The notes under the pieces were generated by a model. It had not been told where the DNA came from, ran no database searches, and saw only the letters and a list, made by a program, of their open reading frames with translations. Below, one piece after another: positions 27,061-37,015 of a stretch of DNA of 64,000 bases; position 1 is the first letter of the stretch, and each line of letters begins with the position of its first letter. The DNA is from Pectobacterium carotovorum (GTDB lineage Bacteria; Pseudomonadota; Gammaproteobacteria; Enterobacterales; Enterobacteriaceae): contig NZ_FQWI01000005.1 of the NCBI RefSeq assembly GCF_900129615.1, positions 124,001 to 188,000 on the forward strand. Direction: 5' to 3'. A program made the translations under genes and the position numbers.

Positions 27061-27543
27061 ATGCAAGTGTTGATAATGCGTCATGGTGATGCGGTACTTG
27101 ATGCAGCGAGTGATGCTGTTCGGCCATTGAGCGACGCAGGTCGTGATGAATCCCGTCAGATGGCGTGTTGGTTGAATGAGCAAAATATCGATATTGAGCG
27201 CGTTCTGGTGAGCCCTTATTTGCGCGCCCAGCAAACGCTCGAGGTGGTGAAAAAAGTGCTGCCGCTGCCGGAAGAAGCGGATTGCCTGAATGAGCTGACG
27301 CCCGGTGGGGATGCCCAGCTAGTTAGCTATTATCTGCAAACGCTGGCGAGGGAAGGCGTGGGGGCGGTTCTGGTTGTGTCGCATCTACCGCTGGTGGGCT
27401 ATCTGGTTGCCGAATTATGCCAGAATGAAACTGCGCCGATGTTCGCCACATCCGCTATTGCCTGTGTGCAGGTGGATGCGGAGTCTGGTCATGGCGTTCT
27501 GCACTGGCAAGTCAGCCCGGCCCAGTTGAACGCGAAATCCTGA
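27061..27543 (+). CDS. sixA: Phosphohistidine phosphatase SixA
   Basis: A 160-residue small histidine-phosphatase-fold enzyme with the RHG motif at residues 7-9 (MRHGDAV). The second catalytic His is in VVSHLPLVGYL. SixA removes phosphate from His residues of phosphorelay proteins and, in E. coli, acts on the nitrogen phosphotransferase system (NPr). It is isolated between the fimbrial cluster and smrB, with its own promoter presumably. The start at 27061 has a weak binding site but the family N-terminus (MQVLIMRHGDA) fits. A terminator follows at 27580. Confidence 0.93.
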   Translation: MQVLIMRHGDAVLDAASDAVRPLSDAGRDESRQMACWLNEQNIDIERVLVSPYLRAQQTLEVVKKVLPLPEEADCLNELTPGGDAQLVSYYLQTLAREGVGAVLVVSHLPLVGYLVAELCQNETAPMFATSAIACVQVDAESGHGVLHWQVSPAQLNAKS

Positions 27544-27579
27544 TACGACTAGCCCCAAACTCCTGAATTCATACGGTAT

Positions 27580-27616
27580 GAGGCGTGTAATGAACTTACA
27601 CGCCTCATCGTTTTTT
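27580..27616. terminator. Bidirectional terminator between sixA and smrB
   Basis: GAGGCGTGTAA (27580-27590) pairs perfectly with TTACACGCCTC (27596-27606), then a T run at 27611. It separates convergent genes, so it probably serves both, mainly sixA. Confidence 0.9.
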
Positions 27617-27630
27617 GAAGAAGAGCGAGC

Positions 27631-28173
27631 TTATTCAAGCGAAGGCGCCTCTAGTGCCACCAACACCAGCAGCGCGGCATTCCCACCAAATTCTTTCGGA
27701 GCCTGATGAAAAGCCAGCACGTCAGGGTGTTGTGCCAGCCAGAGCGGCGTTTGTTGCTTAAGGATATGTTTGCCGTGCCCGTGCATCACGCAGGCGCAGT
27801 AAACGTGCTCCCGCAGACAGGCCGCTAGCAGCGCGCCCAGTTCCTGCTTCGCTTGAAGCTGCGTCAGGCCATGTAAATCCAGAAACAGCTCCGGTGAATA
27901 ATCACCCCGTCGAAGCTTCTTCAATTCATAGTGGCTGGCACCCGGGCGGACATAGCGTGTCGGGCCTTCTGCATCCAACTGTGGCTGAAATTCATCCGAA
28001 AAATAGAAACTGGCATCAACCTGCTCCTGCAATGCCCGTTTGGCGGGTAATTCACCCGGTTTTTTGCGCAGCGGTTTGTGGGTATAGGTATCCTGACGCA
28101 ACTTTTTTGTGCCAGTGATTGACGTGCGAAAAAGCTGCAATTCGTCGTCGTTCAGCGAATATTTATTACTCAT
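27631..28173 (-). CDS. smrB: Ribosome rescue nuclease SmrB
   Basis: A 180-residue Smr-domain protein (YfcN). A charged N-terminus is followed by the Smr domain with [14 protein letters not shown] and [12 protein letters not shown]. In E. coli SmrB cleaves mRNA at collided ribosomes and triggers rescue. The length equals the E. coli protein within a few residues. It is transcribed divergently from prmB, with about 170 bases between. The start ATG 28173 is the first in the frame. Confidence 0.93.
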   Translation of the reverse strand: MSNKYSLNDDELQLFRTSITGTKKLRQDTYTHKPLRKKPGELPAKRALQEQVDASFYFSDEFQPQLDAEGPTRYVRPGASHYELKKLRRGDYSPELFLDLHGLTQLQAKQELGALLAACLREHVYCACVMHGHGKHILKQQTPLWLAQHPDVLAFHQAPKEFGGNAALLVLVALEAPSLE

Positions 28174-28344
28174 GTTTCATTCATCTTGCGCCAACATTCG
28201 ATCAGTTTACCTTGTCTCCCCGCTGTCGCTAAATAAAAGTCTGTATCGGAGCGCGTTCAGTCGGTTATATCTGCTGATTTGTCGCGGGCTTCATGGCAAA
28301 CTAAGCGCCAATTTGTCATTCAGAACTGTCTGCGGAGGACACCC

Positions 28345-29277
28345 TTGGACAAAATTTTCGTCGATGAGGCCGTCAGTGAACTTCATACCATTCAGGATAT
28401 GTTGCGCTGGGCTGTCAGCCGGTTTAACGCAGCCAACGTCTATTACGGTCACGGGACGGATAATCCCTGGGATGAAGCCATACAGTTAGTCTTGCCTAGC
28501 CTGTATCTGCCGCTCGATATTCCTGAAGATATGTACACGTCCCGTCTGATCACCAGCGAACGGCAGCGCATTGTTGAACGTGTGATCCGCCGCGTCAATG
28601 AGCGTATTCCGGTCGCCTATCTGACCAACAAGGCCTGGTTCTGCGGCCTGGAATTCTACGTGGACGAACGCGTGCTGGTGCCGCGCTCTCCCATCGGTGA
28701 GCTGATCAATAATTATTTTGATGAGCAACTGCCAAAAACGCCAAACCATATTCTGGATCTGTGCACGGGCAGCGGCTGTATTGCGATTGCCTGCGCTCAG
28801 GCGTTCCCGGAAGCGGAAGTCGATGCGGTCGATATCTCCAGCGATGCGCTGGCGGTAACCGAGCAAAATATTCAGCAGCACGGTCTGGAATACCGCGTGA
28901 CGCCGATTCGTTCTGACCTGTTCCGCGATTTACCGGCGATTCGCTATGATTTGATCGTGACCAATCCACCGTATGTGGATGAAGAAGATATGTTCGATCT
29001 GCCACAGGAATTCCGTTTCGAGCCTGAACTGGGGCTGGCGGCGGGTAACGACGGTCTGGATCTGGTGCGTCGTATTCTGGCCTGCGCGCCAGACTATCTG
29101 AGCGACGACGGCGTGCTGATTTGCGAAGTGGGCAACAGCATGGTGCACCTGATCGATCAATACCCAGACATCCCGTTCACCTGGCTGGAGTTTGATAACG
29201 GCGGTGACGGCGTGTTTATGCTAACGCAATCACAGCTGGTCGATTGCAAAGCGCATTTCAGCGCTTACCGTGATTAA
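28345..29277 (+). CDS. prmB: Ribosomal protein uL3 glutamine methyltransferase PrmB
   Basis: A 310-residue SAM-dependent methyltransferase that modifies a Gln side chain of ribosomal protein L3 (uL3). [14 protein letters not shown] is the SAM loop, and [10 protein letters not shown] is the N6/N5-Gln signature NPPY. Start is a TTG at 28345, preceded by GGAGGA at spacing eight or fewer; the longer frame from 28279 adds nonfamily sequence and lacks a site. From TTG the N-terminus ([10 protein letters not shown]) aligns with the E. coli protein and gives the same length. aroC follows after 87 bases in the same direction. Confidence 0.95.
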   Translation: MDKIFVDEAVSELHTIQDMLRWAVSRFNAANVYYGHGTDNPWDEAIQLVLPSLYLPLDIPEDMYTSRLITSERQRIVERVIRRVNERIPVAYLTNKAWFCGLEFYVDERVLVPRSPIGELINNYFDEQLPKTPNHILDLCTGSGCIAIACAQAFPEAEVDAVDISSDALAVTEQNIQQHGLEYRVTPIRSDLFRDLPAIRYDLIVTNPPYVDEEDMFDLPQEFRFEPELGLAAGNDGLDLVRRILACAPDYLSDDGVLICEVGNSMVHLIDQYPDIPFTWLEFDNGGDGVFMLTQSQLVDCKAHFSAYRD

Positions 29278-29364
29278 ACGGTCGTAACGATATTCATTAG
29301 TCTTACCGTTGGTGAATCTGGCCGGACGGTAAGGCAGAAACAGAACACATGCGAAGGAGTTGTG

Positions 29365-30450
29365 ATGGCAGGCAACAGTATTGGGCAATTTTTCCGCGTC
29401 ACTACATTTGGTGAATCCCACGGCCTTGCGCTGGGATGTATTGTTGACGGCGTACCGCCGGGGATCCCGCTAACGGAAGCGGATCTGCAACACGATTTGG
29501 ATCGTCGCCGTCCGGGAACCTCCCGCTATACGACGCAGCGCCGCGAACCCGATCAGGTCAAGATTCTGTCCGGTGTTTTTGAGGGCGTGACGACAGGGAC
29601 CAGCATTGGCCTGTTGATTGAAAACACCGATCAGCGTTCTCAGGATTACGGTGCGATTAAAGATGTCTTTCGCCCCGGTCATGCCGATTATACCTACGAG
29701 CAAAAATACGGCCTGCGCGATTACCGTGGTGGTGGCCGCTCTTCCGCGCGTGAAACGGCGATGCGCGTTGCTGCGGGCGCGATTGCGAAGAAGTACCTGC
29801 AACAGCAACATGGCGTGAAGGTACGTGGCTATCTGTCGCAGATTGGTGATGTCACCTGCGAGCTGAAAGATTGGGAACAGGTTGAGCAAAACCCGTTCTT
29901 CTGCCCGGATATCGACAAGCTGGAAGCCTTGGATGAACTGATGCGGGCGCTGAAAAAAGAGGGCGATTCCATTGGCGCGAAGGTTAGTGTTGTGGCGGAA
30001 TCGGTGCCTGTCGGATTAGGTGAACCGGTCTTTGATCGCCTGGATGCCGATCTGGCTCATGCACTGATGAGCATCAACGCCGTGAAAGGCGTCGAAATTG
30101 GCGATGGCTTTGCGGTTGTCACCAAACGTGGCAGCGAAAACCGAGACGAAATTACGCCGGACGGTTTCCAAAGTAATCACGCTGGTGGCATTTTGGGCGG
30201 GATCAGCAGCGGCCAGAATATTGTTGCACATCTGGCGTTGAAGCCGACTTCCAGCATTATGGTGCCGGGCAAAACGATCAACCGTCAGGGCGAAGCGACT
30301 GAAATGGTCACGCGCGGGCGTCACGATCCGTGTGTGGGTATTCGCGCGGTGCCGATTGCCGAAGCTATGATGGCGATTGTGTTAATGGATCACCTGCTGC
30401 GCCAACGCGCACAGTGTGGGGATGTGAACAGTCAGGTTCCTCGCTGGTAA
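29365..30450 (+). CDS. aroC: Chorismate synthase
   Basis: A 361-residue enzyme making chorismate from 5-enolpyruvylshikimate-3-phosphate with reduced FMN, the last step of the shikimate pathway. Family blocks are [47 protein letters not shown] and [24 protein letters not shown] at 29353-29359 sets the start at ATG 29365; a GTG three bases earlier is unlikely. mepA starts six bases after the stop, so the two are probably co-transcribed. Confidence 0.97.
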   Translation: MAGNSIGQFFRVTTFGESHGLALGCIVDGVPPGIPLTEADLQHDLDRRRPGTSRYTTQRREPDQVKILSGVFEGVTTGTSIGLLIENTDQRSQDYGAIKDVFRPGHADYTYEQKYGLRDYRGGGRSSARETAMRVAAGAIAKKYLQQQHGVKVRGYLSQIGDVTCELKDWEQVEQNPFFCPDIDKLEALDELMRALKKEGDSIGAKVSVVAESVPVGLGEPVFDRLDADLAHALMSINAVKGVEIGDGFAVVTKRGSENRDEITPDGFQSNHAGGILGGISSGQNIVAHLALKPTSSIMVPGKTINRQGEATEMVTRGRHDPCVGIRAVPIAEAMMAIVLMDHLLRQRAQCGDVNSQVPRW

Positions 30451-30456
30451 AAAATA

Positions 30457-31302
30457 ATGAAACAAGGGTTAATCGGGGTTCTCGCGCTGGTACTGAGCGC
30501 GCCGCTGTTATCGAACGCCGCGTGGGCGAAAACGCCCTGGCAGGAGATAGCGCATCCGGTTGCGGGTACGCCGCAGTCAATTGGTAGTTTTTCCAATGGC
30601 TGTATCATCGGTGCCCAGCCGCTGCCATTGCAGTCGCTGGATTATCAGGTGATGCGTGTCGATCAGCGCCGCTATTTCGGTCACCCCGATCTTCTGGCGT
30701 TTATTCACCGCCTGAGCAACGAGGTTAAGCGCACGACCTCCGGTAATGTGCTGGTGGGGGATATGGGCATGCCGGTCGGTGGACGTTTCAGCAGCGGCCA
30801 CGCTAGTCACCAATCTGGGCTAGATGTCGACATCTGGCTGCAATTGCCCAGACAGCGCTGGAGCGAGCAGCAGTTACTGAAGCCGCAGCCTATCGACCTG
30901 GTTAACGCCAGCGGACTTAACGTTAACCCACGCGTCTGGCGACCGGAAGTCACCACCCTGATCAAAACCGCTGCGTTGGATAGCGACGTAACGCGGATCT
31001 TCGTCAATCCGGCGATTAAAAAACAGCTGTGTGTTGAAGCTGGCCACGATCGTGACTGGCTGCGCAAAGTTCGCCCTTGGTTTGCACACCGTGCGCATAT
31101 GCATGTGCGACTGCGCTGCCCGGCGGACAGCCTTGAGTGTCAGGATCAGGACGAACCACCTGTCGGTGACGGATGCGGTGCCGAATTAACCAGCTGGTTC
31201 CAGCCAAAACAGCCGAGTACCGAAGCTCCAGAAAAAACTACGCCGCCACCGTTGCCTCCGTCTTGTCAGGCACTGCTCGACAGACATTTTGCTGCGAGAT
31301 AA
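30457..31302 (+). CDS. mepA: Penicillin-insensitive murein DD-endopeptidase MepA
   Basis: A 281-residue periplasmic LAS-type metallopeptidase that cuts D-Ala-mDAP crosslinks. The signal peptide [24 protein letters not shown] precedes the mature protein. Zinc ligands are expected in [16 protein letters not shown] (His and Asp) and [10 protein letters not shown] (His). The length (281) is close to E. coli MepA (274); a Pro-rich tail (TTPPPLPPS) explains part of the extra. It is downstream of aroC, as in E. coli. Confidence 0.95.
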   Translation: MKQGLIGVLALVLSAPLLSNAAWAKTPWQEIAHPVAGTPQSIGSFSNGCIIGAQPLPLQSLDYQVMRVDQRRYFGHPDLLAFIHRLSNEVKRTTSGNVLVGDMGMPVGGRFSSGHASHQSGLDVDIWLQLPRQRWSEQQLLKPQPIDLVNASGLNVNPRVWRPEVTTLIKTAALDSDVTRIFVNPAIKKQLCVEAGHDRDWLRKVRPWFAHRAHMHVRLRCPADSLECQDQDEPPVGDGCGAELTSWFQPKQPSTEAPEKTTPPPLPPSCQALLDRHFAAR

Positions 31303-31335
31303 CGAGTAACTATCTGTGCGAGATAAAAAATAATT

Positions 31336-32136
31336 ATGGACTGGTTAGTGCTTGGGCCAGAAATGCTGGCCGTACTGTTTTTTGTCGGGGCGCTGGCAGG
31401 GTTTATTGATTCGATTGCAGGCGGTGGCGGTTTATTGACGATCCCAGCCTTGCTGGCGGCGGGGTTATCCCCGGCGCAGGCGCTGGCAACGAATAAACTT
31501 CAAGCCGTCGGTGGATCCTTTTCCGCCAGCCTGTATTTCATCCGTCGCCGTGCGGTGAATCTGGGCGAACAGAAACTGGCGATTGCGCTGACGTTTGCCG
31601 GCTCGACTTTTGGTGCCTGGCTGATCCAGCAGATCAATGCTGATTTTCTGCGTCAGTTGCTGCCATTACTGATTATTGGTATCGGTCTCTACTTTTTATT
31701 AACGCCAAAAATCGGCGATGAAGATCGGCAGCGTCGCCTGTCGCCACTTCCATTTGCGATTGTGGCAGGCAGCTGTGTCGGTTTTTATGACGGTTTCTTC
31801 GGCCCCGGTGCGGGGTCGTTTTACGCGCTGGCCTTTGTCACCCTGTATGGCTTCAATCTGGCCAAAGCGACGGCGCATGCCAAAGTCCTGAACTTTACCT
31901 CCAACTTCGGCGGGCTGCTGTTTTTCATGCTCAGCGGGAAAGTGGTTTGGGTGGTCGGCGGCGTCATGCTGATTGGGCAGATCCTCGGCGCGCGGCTGGG
32001 AGCCAAAATGGTGATGACGAAAGGGCAAAAGCTGATTCGTCCTATGCTGGTGCTGGTTTCCGCCGTCATGAGTGGCAAGCTGATTTATGACAGCCATGGG
32101 CACGAGATTGCCGTTTGGCTGGGACAGTTTTTATGA
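31336..32136 (+). CDS. yfcA: TSUP (TauE/SafE) family membrane permease YfcA
   Basis: A 266-residue inner-membrane protein with about eight hydrophobic helices. The TSUP signatures GFIDSIAGGGGLLTIPALLAAG (near the N-terminus) and GFYDGFFGPGAGSF are both present. Family members export sulfonates, sulfite or related anions, but the YfcA substrate is unknown. It sits 33 bases after mepA and just upstream of epmC in the E. coli order, so likely the same operon. Confidence 0.9.
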   Translation: MDWLVLGPEMLAVLFFVGALAGFIDSIAGGGGLLTIPALLAAGLSPAQALATNKLQAVGGSFSASLYFIRRRAVNLGEQKLAIALTFAGSTFGAWLIQQINADFLRQLLPLLIIGIGLYFLLTPKIGDEDRQRRLSPLPFAIVAGSCVGFYDGFFGPGAGSFYALAFVTLYGFNLAKATAHAKVLNFTSNFGGLLFFMLSGKVVWVVGGVMLIGQILGARLGAKMVMTKGQKLIRPMLVLVSAVMSGKLIYDSHGHEIAVWLGQFL

Positions 32137-32163
32137 CAACAAATGATGATAACAACAGATAAC

Positions 32164-32709
32164 ATGACTACGACGCACCATTATCAACAGCTGATTGATA
32201 TTTTTAATGATTGCTTTGGCGATGAATACAATACCCGTCTGGTAAAAGGCGACGATGAACCGATTTATCTGCCAGCGGATGATGACATTCCGTATCACCG
32301 GATTGTGTTTGCCCACGGTTTTTATGCCAGCGCGCTACACGAGATTTCTCACTGGTGCATTGCTGGTGCCCAGCGGCGCTTGCAGGTCGATTTCGGCTAC
32401 TGGTACTGCCCGGATGGCCGCGATGCCACGACGCAAAGTCAGTTTGAGGTGGTAGAAATCAAACCTCAGGCTTTCGACTGGTTGTTCTGTGTTGCTGCGG
32501 GCTTTCCGTTTAACGTCAGCTGCGACAACCTGAACGGCGACTGCGAACCGGACCGTATTGATTTCCAGCGGCGCGTGCATGCGCAAGTGATGCAGTATCT
32601 GGAAGAAGGGATTCCCGCGCGTCCGGCCAGCTTTATTCGTGCATTACAATCGTTTTACAATACGCCACCGCTGACGGCGGCGAGCTTCCCGTATCCAGCC
32701 GATCTGTGA
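32164..32709 (+). CDS. epmC: EF-P hydroxylase EpmC
   Basis: A 181-residue non-haem iron enzyme (YfcM) that hydroxylates the beta-lysylated Lys of translation factor EF-P. The HEISHW motif gives the iron-binding His pair and Glu. SFEVVEIKPQ- and NVSCDNLNGD-type blocks match the E. coli protein. The start at ATG 32164 (MTTTHHYQQLIDIF) aligns with E. coli EpmC (MNSTHHYEQL); an upstream ATG 32143 is in frame but adds nonfamily residues. It lies between yfcA and yfcL. Confidence 0.93.
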   Translation: MTTTHHYQQLIDIFNDCFGDEYNTRLVKGDDEPIYLPADDDIPYHRIVFAHGFYASALHEISHWCIAGAQRRLQVDFGYWYCPDGRDATTQSQFEVVEIKPQAFDWLFCVAAGFPFNVSCDNLNGDCEPDRIDFQRRVHAQVMQYLEEGIPARPASFIRALQSFYNTPPLTAASFPYPADL

Positions 32710-32742
32710 TGCGCGGGAATCGCAAAAATTTGAGGATAAGAA

Positions 32743-33027
32743 ATGATCGCAGAATTTGAAACGCGCATTCTGGCGCTGATTGATGACATGGTAGAGCATG
32801 CCAGCGATGACGAACTGTTTGCTGGCGGCTATTTGCGTGGTCATCTGACGGTGTCGGTGGCAGAAGCGGAAGAAAACGGTGAACATTCGCTTGAAGCACT
32901 GCATCTGCGCGTTAGCGACAGCATTAATAACGCCATCAAAAACGGTGAGCTGTCACCGCCGGATCAGGTGCTGGTTAACGGGATGTGGGAACGCTTGTTC
33001 CAACAGGCGCAGAATAGTACGCACTAG
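32743..33027 (+). CDS. yfcL: YfcL family protein
   Basis: A 94-residue acidic soluble protein that matches YfcL, beginning [21 protein letters not shown] and containing [16 protein letters not shown]. The function is unknown. GAGGATAAGAA precedes the ATG. It is the last gene of the mepA-yfcA-epmC-yfcL group and is followed by a palindromic repeat and the convergent mnmC. Confidence 0.88.
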   Translation: MIAEFETRILALIDDMVEHASDDELFAGGYLRGHLTVSVAEAEENGEHSLEALHLRVSDSINNAIKNGELSPPDQVLVNGMWERLFQQAQNSTH

Positions 33028-33437
33028 CTTGAATTAATTCAGAGCGAGTTTAGCTGAACTTGTTATGGCCGCTCCCTACCTACTGTCTCTCAGTTACATT
33101 CCTATGCCGACTCAGAGACAGTTTCGTGCGTTACACCGCCGCTATTCATATGCGATACCGTATACGCGCCCGACGCAGGGCGCTCAGTCGCCGCCGCCCT
33201 GCGAACCCAGGCTTCCGGCTAAATTATGCCGCTGCGCGGTGCCATCGGTATTCCTGACCGCTAGTCGAGCCGCCAGTGACGCGTTCCCGACGCGGCACTG
33301 GCTTTCGCGGCGTCCTGCCGCTCACTCGGCGGTCAAGCTCACCGCTGCATAATTTTTTAAGCCGGATTCTGGTAAAAACCATTATAAGTCGTGGCATTTG
33401 TGCACAAGAGGCCGTTTGTCTGTGAAGAGATAGTTTA
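33028..33437. other. Intergenic region with palindromic element between yfcL and mnmC
   Basis: About 410 bases between convergent genes. It holds the nested palindrome at 33214-33366. The rest is GC-rich 33170-33340 and otherwise featureless. Short frames there (for example 33065-33352) have unlikely composition and are not taken as genes. Confidence 0.6.
33214..33366. repeat. 153-bp nested palindromic intergenic element
   Basis: The left end TCCGGCTAAATTATGCCGCTG mirrors the right end, read inverted as TCCGGCTTAAAAAATTATGC. Inside, TGACCGC (33255-33261) pairs with GCGGTCA (33329-33335), and GCCAGTG (33272-33278) with CACTGGC (33296-33302). Nested complementary arms make a long hairpin in RNA or DNA. 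It does not resemble ERIC. It could be a non-autonomous (MITE-like) repeat or a processing and decay signal of the convergent messages. Confidence 0.6.
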
Positions 33438-35483
33438 TTAATCTTTCGCTACAGGCTTACCTTTCAGCAGTTTCCTTATCCAGAATCGATTCGGGTTTAG
33501 CGCGGCGAGCGTGTCGCGATCCAGCGGTAGCGGTTCGCCATACATCTGCGAGGCCAGGATTTCTGCCGCGAGTGGGGCGGAGCACAGGCCACGTGAGCCT
33601 AACGCACCGATGATAAACAGATCCTGCCAATAGGGGGCGTTTGGCACCTCGGCACGGTGTTGAGGATGCAGGCGATCTTCATAGTCTGTCAGCGTTTGTT
33701 CATAGTCCGGCACGGCGCCAAGCAGCGGTAGATGGTCGCGCAGCGCGCAGCGGACGCCCTGACGAGCTTGCGCATCGCTGACATCGATCGTCTTGGCCCA
33801 GTCTGCGTCAGGCAAACAATTCAACAATCGCTGGCGATTCTCTTGCTGCTCGTCTTCCCGATAATCACAATGTGTTTCGCCCCGTAAATAGCTCGCCCCG
33901 ATGCAGTGCGTTTGATGTTGCGGACTCACTGGCGTCAGGTAGCCGTCATAGCACAAGACCTGTTTGAGCTTCCCCAGCACCGGGTTGGTCGGAACATGGC
34001 TGACCTGCCCGCGTACGGCGTAGGCGGGTAAATGGCGGGTTTGTGGCCAGGCGGTAATGTGATAACCATTTGCCAGCACCATGACCGCATGGTTTACCTG
34101 CTGGCCGGTGCTCAGGGTGAGCGCCCAGCCGCCGTCCGTTTTCTCTAATGCGGAAACGGCGGTACTCATCTGTACCGACAGACCGTTTTGCTCTGCCAGC
34201 TTCAGCGCAGAAGCCGTCAGCTCTGCCGGACACAGCCAGCCGCCGTCAGGATAAGTGATGCCGTTTACGCCGGGATTCAGGCCGCTCTGATTTTCCAGCT
34301 GCTGTGCATCCACGCTAACGACCAGCTCTTCCGGCCATTCGCCTTGCAGAATCTGTTCGATTTTACGCGCACTTTTTTCATCCCAGGCGAGTTGGCTGAC
34401 GCCGCACCACTGATGCTCAAACTCCAAACCCTGCTGCGCCAGCGCGGTGTAACTGCGGTGAGCAAAGTCAAAGGCGAGGGAGAAAAAACGGGACACCGCA
34501 TCGTGCCGGTTATTCAACAGAGGATATAGCGCGCCCTGACGATTGCCGGATGCCCCTGTGGCAGGCTGTGCGTCCGCGCAGTAGAGTGTGACGTTTGCAC
34601 CGCGACGTTGCAGCGCCAGTGCGGTGAGCACGCTGGCGATGCCGCCGCCGATAATCGCAATATCGTCAGTCGTGCTGGCGGCGGGGCGTGTGTACCACGG
34701 TGTTAGCGACGTGACCGGAAGCGCATCGGGAAGGATGCCGCTCAGCATCTCGCGTTTCTGCCCGAATCCTTTGATTTTGCTGACCTGAAACCCTGCCTGT
34801 TGCAGACCGCGACGCACAAAGCCTGCGGCGGTAAAGGTGGCGAATGTGCCTTCTTTACGGCACAGACGTGCCATTGCCTGAAACAGATCATCCGTCCACA
34901 TGTCTGGATTTTTGGAGGGCGCGAAGCCGTCCAGAAACCAGGCGTCGACCTGATGGTTCTGCGTATCATCCAGTTCAGGCAGTAAGACGTTAACGTCACC
35001 GAACCACAAATCGAGCGTGATAGTGCCTTGCGCCAGAATCAGACGATGGCAGCCCGGCAGCGGTAGCGGCCATTGCTCTCGCAGTTCATCCGCGAATGCG
35101 GCCAGCTCCGGCCACTGTGCGTGTGCGGCAGCCAAATCATGCCGACGCAGGGGGAATTTCTCGAAGCTAATGAAATGCAGGTGTCGCAATGTCGCCTGTG
35201 GCTGCTGTTGACGAAAGTCGGCAAATGCTTGCCACAGAGTCAGAAAATTCAGGCCCGTGCCAAAGCCGGTTTCTGCTATCACACAGGCTGCGCGCGGATG
35301 CGTGGTGAAACGCTCAGGAAACTGATTGCCCTTTAAAAACACATAACGGGTTTCTGCCAACCCATCCTGATTCGAAAAATAGACGTCATCAAACTGTTGC
35401 GATACAGGTGTACCCTGAGCGTTCCAACTTAACGACGCGTGTTGGATGGGGAGGTTGGTCACGACAAAAAGCTCATTATTCAA
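33438..35483 (-). CDS. mnmC: tRNA mnm5U34 methyltransferase/FAD oxidoreductase MnmC
   Basis: A 681-residue bifunctional enzyme for the wobble uridine of tRNAs reading Lys, Glu and Gln codons. The N-terminal methyltransferase (MnmC2; [19 protein letters not shown] loop) makes mnm5s2U. The C-terminal oxidase (MnmC1; [22 protein letters not shown]-binding) first removes the carboxymethyl group from cmnm5s2U. Both halves look complete. It is transcribed towards yfcL, divergently from fabB. Confidence 0.95.
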   Translation of the reverse strand: MNNELFVVTNLPIQHASLSWNAQGTPVSQQFDDVYFSNQDGLAETRYVFLKGNQFPERFTTHPRAACVIAETGFGTGLNFLTLWQAFADFRQQQPQATLRHLHFISFEKFPLRRHDLAAAHAQWPELAAFADELREQWPLPLPGCHRLILAQGTITLDLWFGDVNVLLPELDDTQNHQVDAWFLDGFAPSKNPDMWTDDLFQAMARLCRKEGTFATFTAAGFVRRGLQQAGFQVSKIKGFGQKREMLSGILPDALPVTSLTPWYTRPAASTTDDIAIIGGGIASVLTALALQRRGANVTLYCADAQPATGASGNRQGALYPLLNNRHDAVSRFFSLAFDFAHRSYTALAQQGLEFEHQWCGVSQLAWDEKSARKIEQILQGEWPEELVVSVDAQQLENQSGLNPGVNGITYPDGGWLCPAELTASALKLAEQNGLSVQMSTAVSALEKTDGGWALTLSTGQQVNHAVMVLANGYHITAWPQTRHLPAYAVRGQVSHVPTNPVLGKLKQVLCYDGYLTPVSPQHQTHCIGASYLRGETHCDYREDEQQENRQRLLNCLPDADWAKTIDVSDAQARQGVRCALRDHLPLLGAVPDYEQTLTDYEDRLHPQHRAEVPNAPYWQDLFIIGALGSRGLCSAPLAAEILASQMYGEPLPLDRDTLAALNPNRFWIRKLLKGKPVAKD

Positions 35484-35549
35484 GTGATGATGAGATTCTA
35501 TCGGGCTGAATATTGTGGCGCAAATTTAGCAATGATTTCGCGATAGTTT

Positions 35550-35566
35550 GGCTGATCGGACTTGTT
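35550..35566 (+). promoter_or_regulatory. FadR-like site upstream of fabB
   Basis: GGCTGATCGGACTTGTT matches the FadR consensus at 13 of 16 defined positions. In E. coli FadR activates fabB, so an upstream site is expected. It lies 70 bases before the ATG. Confidence 0.6.
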
Positions 35567-35567
35567 C

Positions 35568-35585
35568 AGCTTACAACTGTACGCT
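35568..35585 (+). promoter_or_regulatory. FabR-like operator of fabB
   Basis: AGCTTACAACTGTACGCT is a near-palindrome with AGC...GCT ends, close to the FabR binding pattern at E. coli fabB. It abuts the FadR-like site. FabR would repress unsaturated fatty acid synthesis. Confidence 0.6.
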
Positions 35586-35635
35586 AAAGTGCGAAGCGAA
35601 ATCCCAAACTCTATAAGTGGAAGAAGAGGTATTAC

Positions 35636-36853
35636 ATGAAACGTGCAGTGATTACTGGCCTGGGGATCGTATCAAGCATCGGTAATAACCAGCAGGAAGT
35701 TCTGGCATCATTGCGGGAAGGCCGCTCGGGCATTACTTTCTCTCAAGAGCTGAAAGATTCCGGCATGCGTAGTCACGTCTGGGGGAATGTCAAACTGGAC
35801 ACCACTGGCCTCATCGATCGCAAAATTGTGCGTTTTATGAGTGATGCATCGATTTATGCCTACTTATCCATGGAGCAGGCGATTCAAGATTCCGGGCTGT
35901 CTGATGAGGTTTATCAGAATAACCCACGCGTTGGCCTGATTGCCGGTTCTGGCGGTTCTGCTCGCTATCAGGTGTTCGGTGCTGACGCGATGCGTAGCCC
36001 GCGCGGCCTGAAAGCAGTTGGCCCTTACGTGGTGACCAAATCCATGGGTTCTGCGGTATCCGCTTGTCTGGCAACGCCATTCAAAATTCACGGTGTGAAC
36101 TACTCCATCAGCTCTGCCTGTGCGACTTCTGCACACTGTATCGGTAATGCGGTTGAGCAAATCCAGATGGGCAAACAGGACATCGTGTTCGCTGGCGGCG
36201 CGGAAGAGCTGTGCTGGGAACTGGCCTGTGAATTTGATGCAATGGGCGCACTGTCGACCAAATACAATGAAACACCAGAAAAAGCGTCCCGTACCTATGA
36301 CGCCGGCCGCGATGGTTTCGTCATTGCAGGCGGTGGCGGTATGGTCGTCGTAGAAGAACTGGAACACGCACTGGCGCGTGGCGCGCATATCTACGCGGAA
36401 GTGGTCGGCTACGGCGCGACGTCTGACGGCGCGGATATGGTTGCTCCATCGGGTGAAGGTGCGGTTCGCTGCATGAAGATGGCGATGAACGGTGTGGATA
36501 CGCCGATCGATTACCTGAACTCTCATGGTACTTCTACGCCGGTTGGCGATGTGAAGGAACTGGGGGCGATTCGCGAAGTGTTTGGCGACAACTCGCCAGC
36601 TATTTCTGCGACCAAAGCGATGACTGGTCACTCTCTGGGCGCAGCTGGCGTTCAGGAAGCCATTTACTCACTGCTGATGCTGGAACACGGCTTTGTTGCA
36701 CCGAGCATCAACGTGGAAAATCTGGACGAGCAGGCTGCTGGCCTGAACATCGTGACTGAGCCGACGGAACGTAAACTGACCACGGTGATGTCTAACAGCT
36801 TCGGCTTCGGTGGTACGAATGCGACGCTGGTAATGAGAAAACTCGACAAATAA
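35636..36853 (+). CDS. fabB: 3-oxoacyl-ACP synthase I
   Basis: A 405-residue condensing enzyme of type II fatty acid synthesis, needed to elongate the cis-unsaturated intermediates. The nucleophile Cys is in [10 protein letters not shown], with catalytic His residues in [11 protein letters not shown] and [10 protein letters not shown]. The length equals the E. coli enzyme within one residue. GGAAGAAG-type purine run precedes ATG 35636. It has FadR- and FabR-like sites upstream and a strong terminator downstream. Confidence 0.98.
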   Translation: MKRAVITGLGIVSSIGNNQQEVLASLREGRSGITFSQELKDSGMRSHVWGNVKLDTTGLIDRKIVRFMSDASIYAYLSMEQAIQDSGLSDEVYQNNPRVGLIAGSGGSARYQVFGADAMRSPRGLKAVGPYVVTKSMGSAVSACLATPFKIHGVNYSISSACATSAHCIGNAVEQIQMGKQDIVFAGGAEELCWELACEFDAMGALSTKYNETPEKASRTYDAGRDGFVIAGGGGMVVVEELEHALARGAHIYAEVVGYGATSDGADMVAPSGEGAVRCMKMAMNGVDTPIDYLNSHGTSTPVGDVKELGAIREVFGDNSPAISATKAMTGHSLGAAGVQEAIYSLLMLEHGFVAPSINVENLDEQAAGLNIVTEPTERKLTTVMSNSFGFGGTNATLVMRKLDK

Positions 36854-36868
36854 TCGGTTTATCATTCA

Positions 36869-36896
36869 AACGTTCTCATTGAAACGTTCTTATTGA
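36869..36896 (+). repeat. 14-bp tandem duplication after fabB
   Basis: AACGTTCTCATTGA is followed directly by AACGTTCTTATTGA, differing at one base. It sits between the fabB stop and its terminator and probably arose by slippage. Confidence 0.7.
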
Positions 36897-36904
36897 AATA
36901 AATA

Positions 36905-36937
36905 AAAACCCCGCGGCTTGCGCCAGCGGGGTTTTTT
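36905..36937 (+). terminator. Terminator of fabB
   Basis: AAAACCCCGC pairs with GCGGGGTTTT around a GGCTTGCGCCA loop region, followed by T. Confidence 0.9.
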
Positions 36938-37015
36938 GTTGGCGCTGGTTTGGTTGAGGATGATTTTGTTGGTGATGGGCATGAGCGATAAGTCCGGTCT
37001 TACCGGTATTGGCGC

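Noticed and set aside
33065-33352. 95-codon frame between yfcL and mnmC
   Set aside because: Overlaps the nested palindrome and has Arg/Ala/Ser/Pro-rich composition unlike real proteins.
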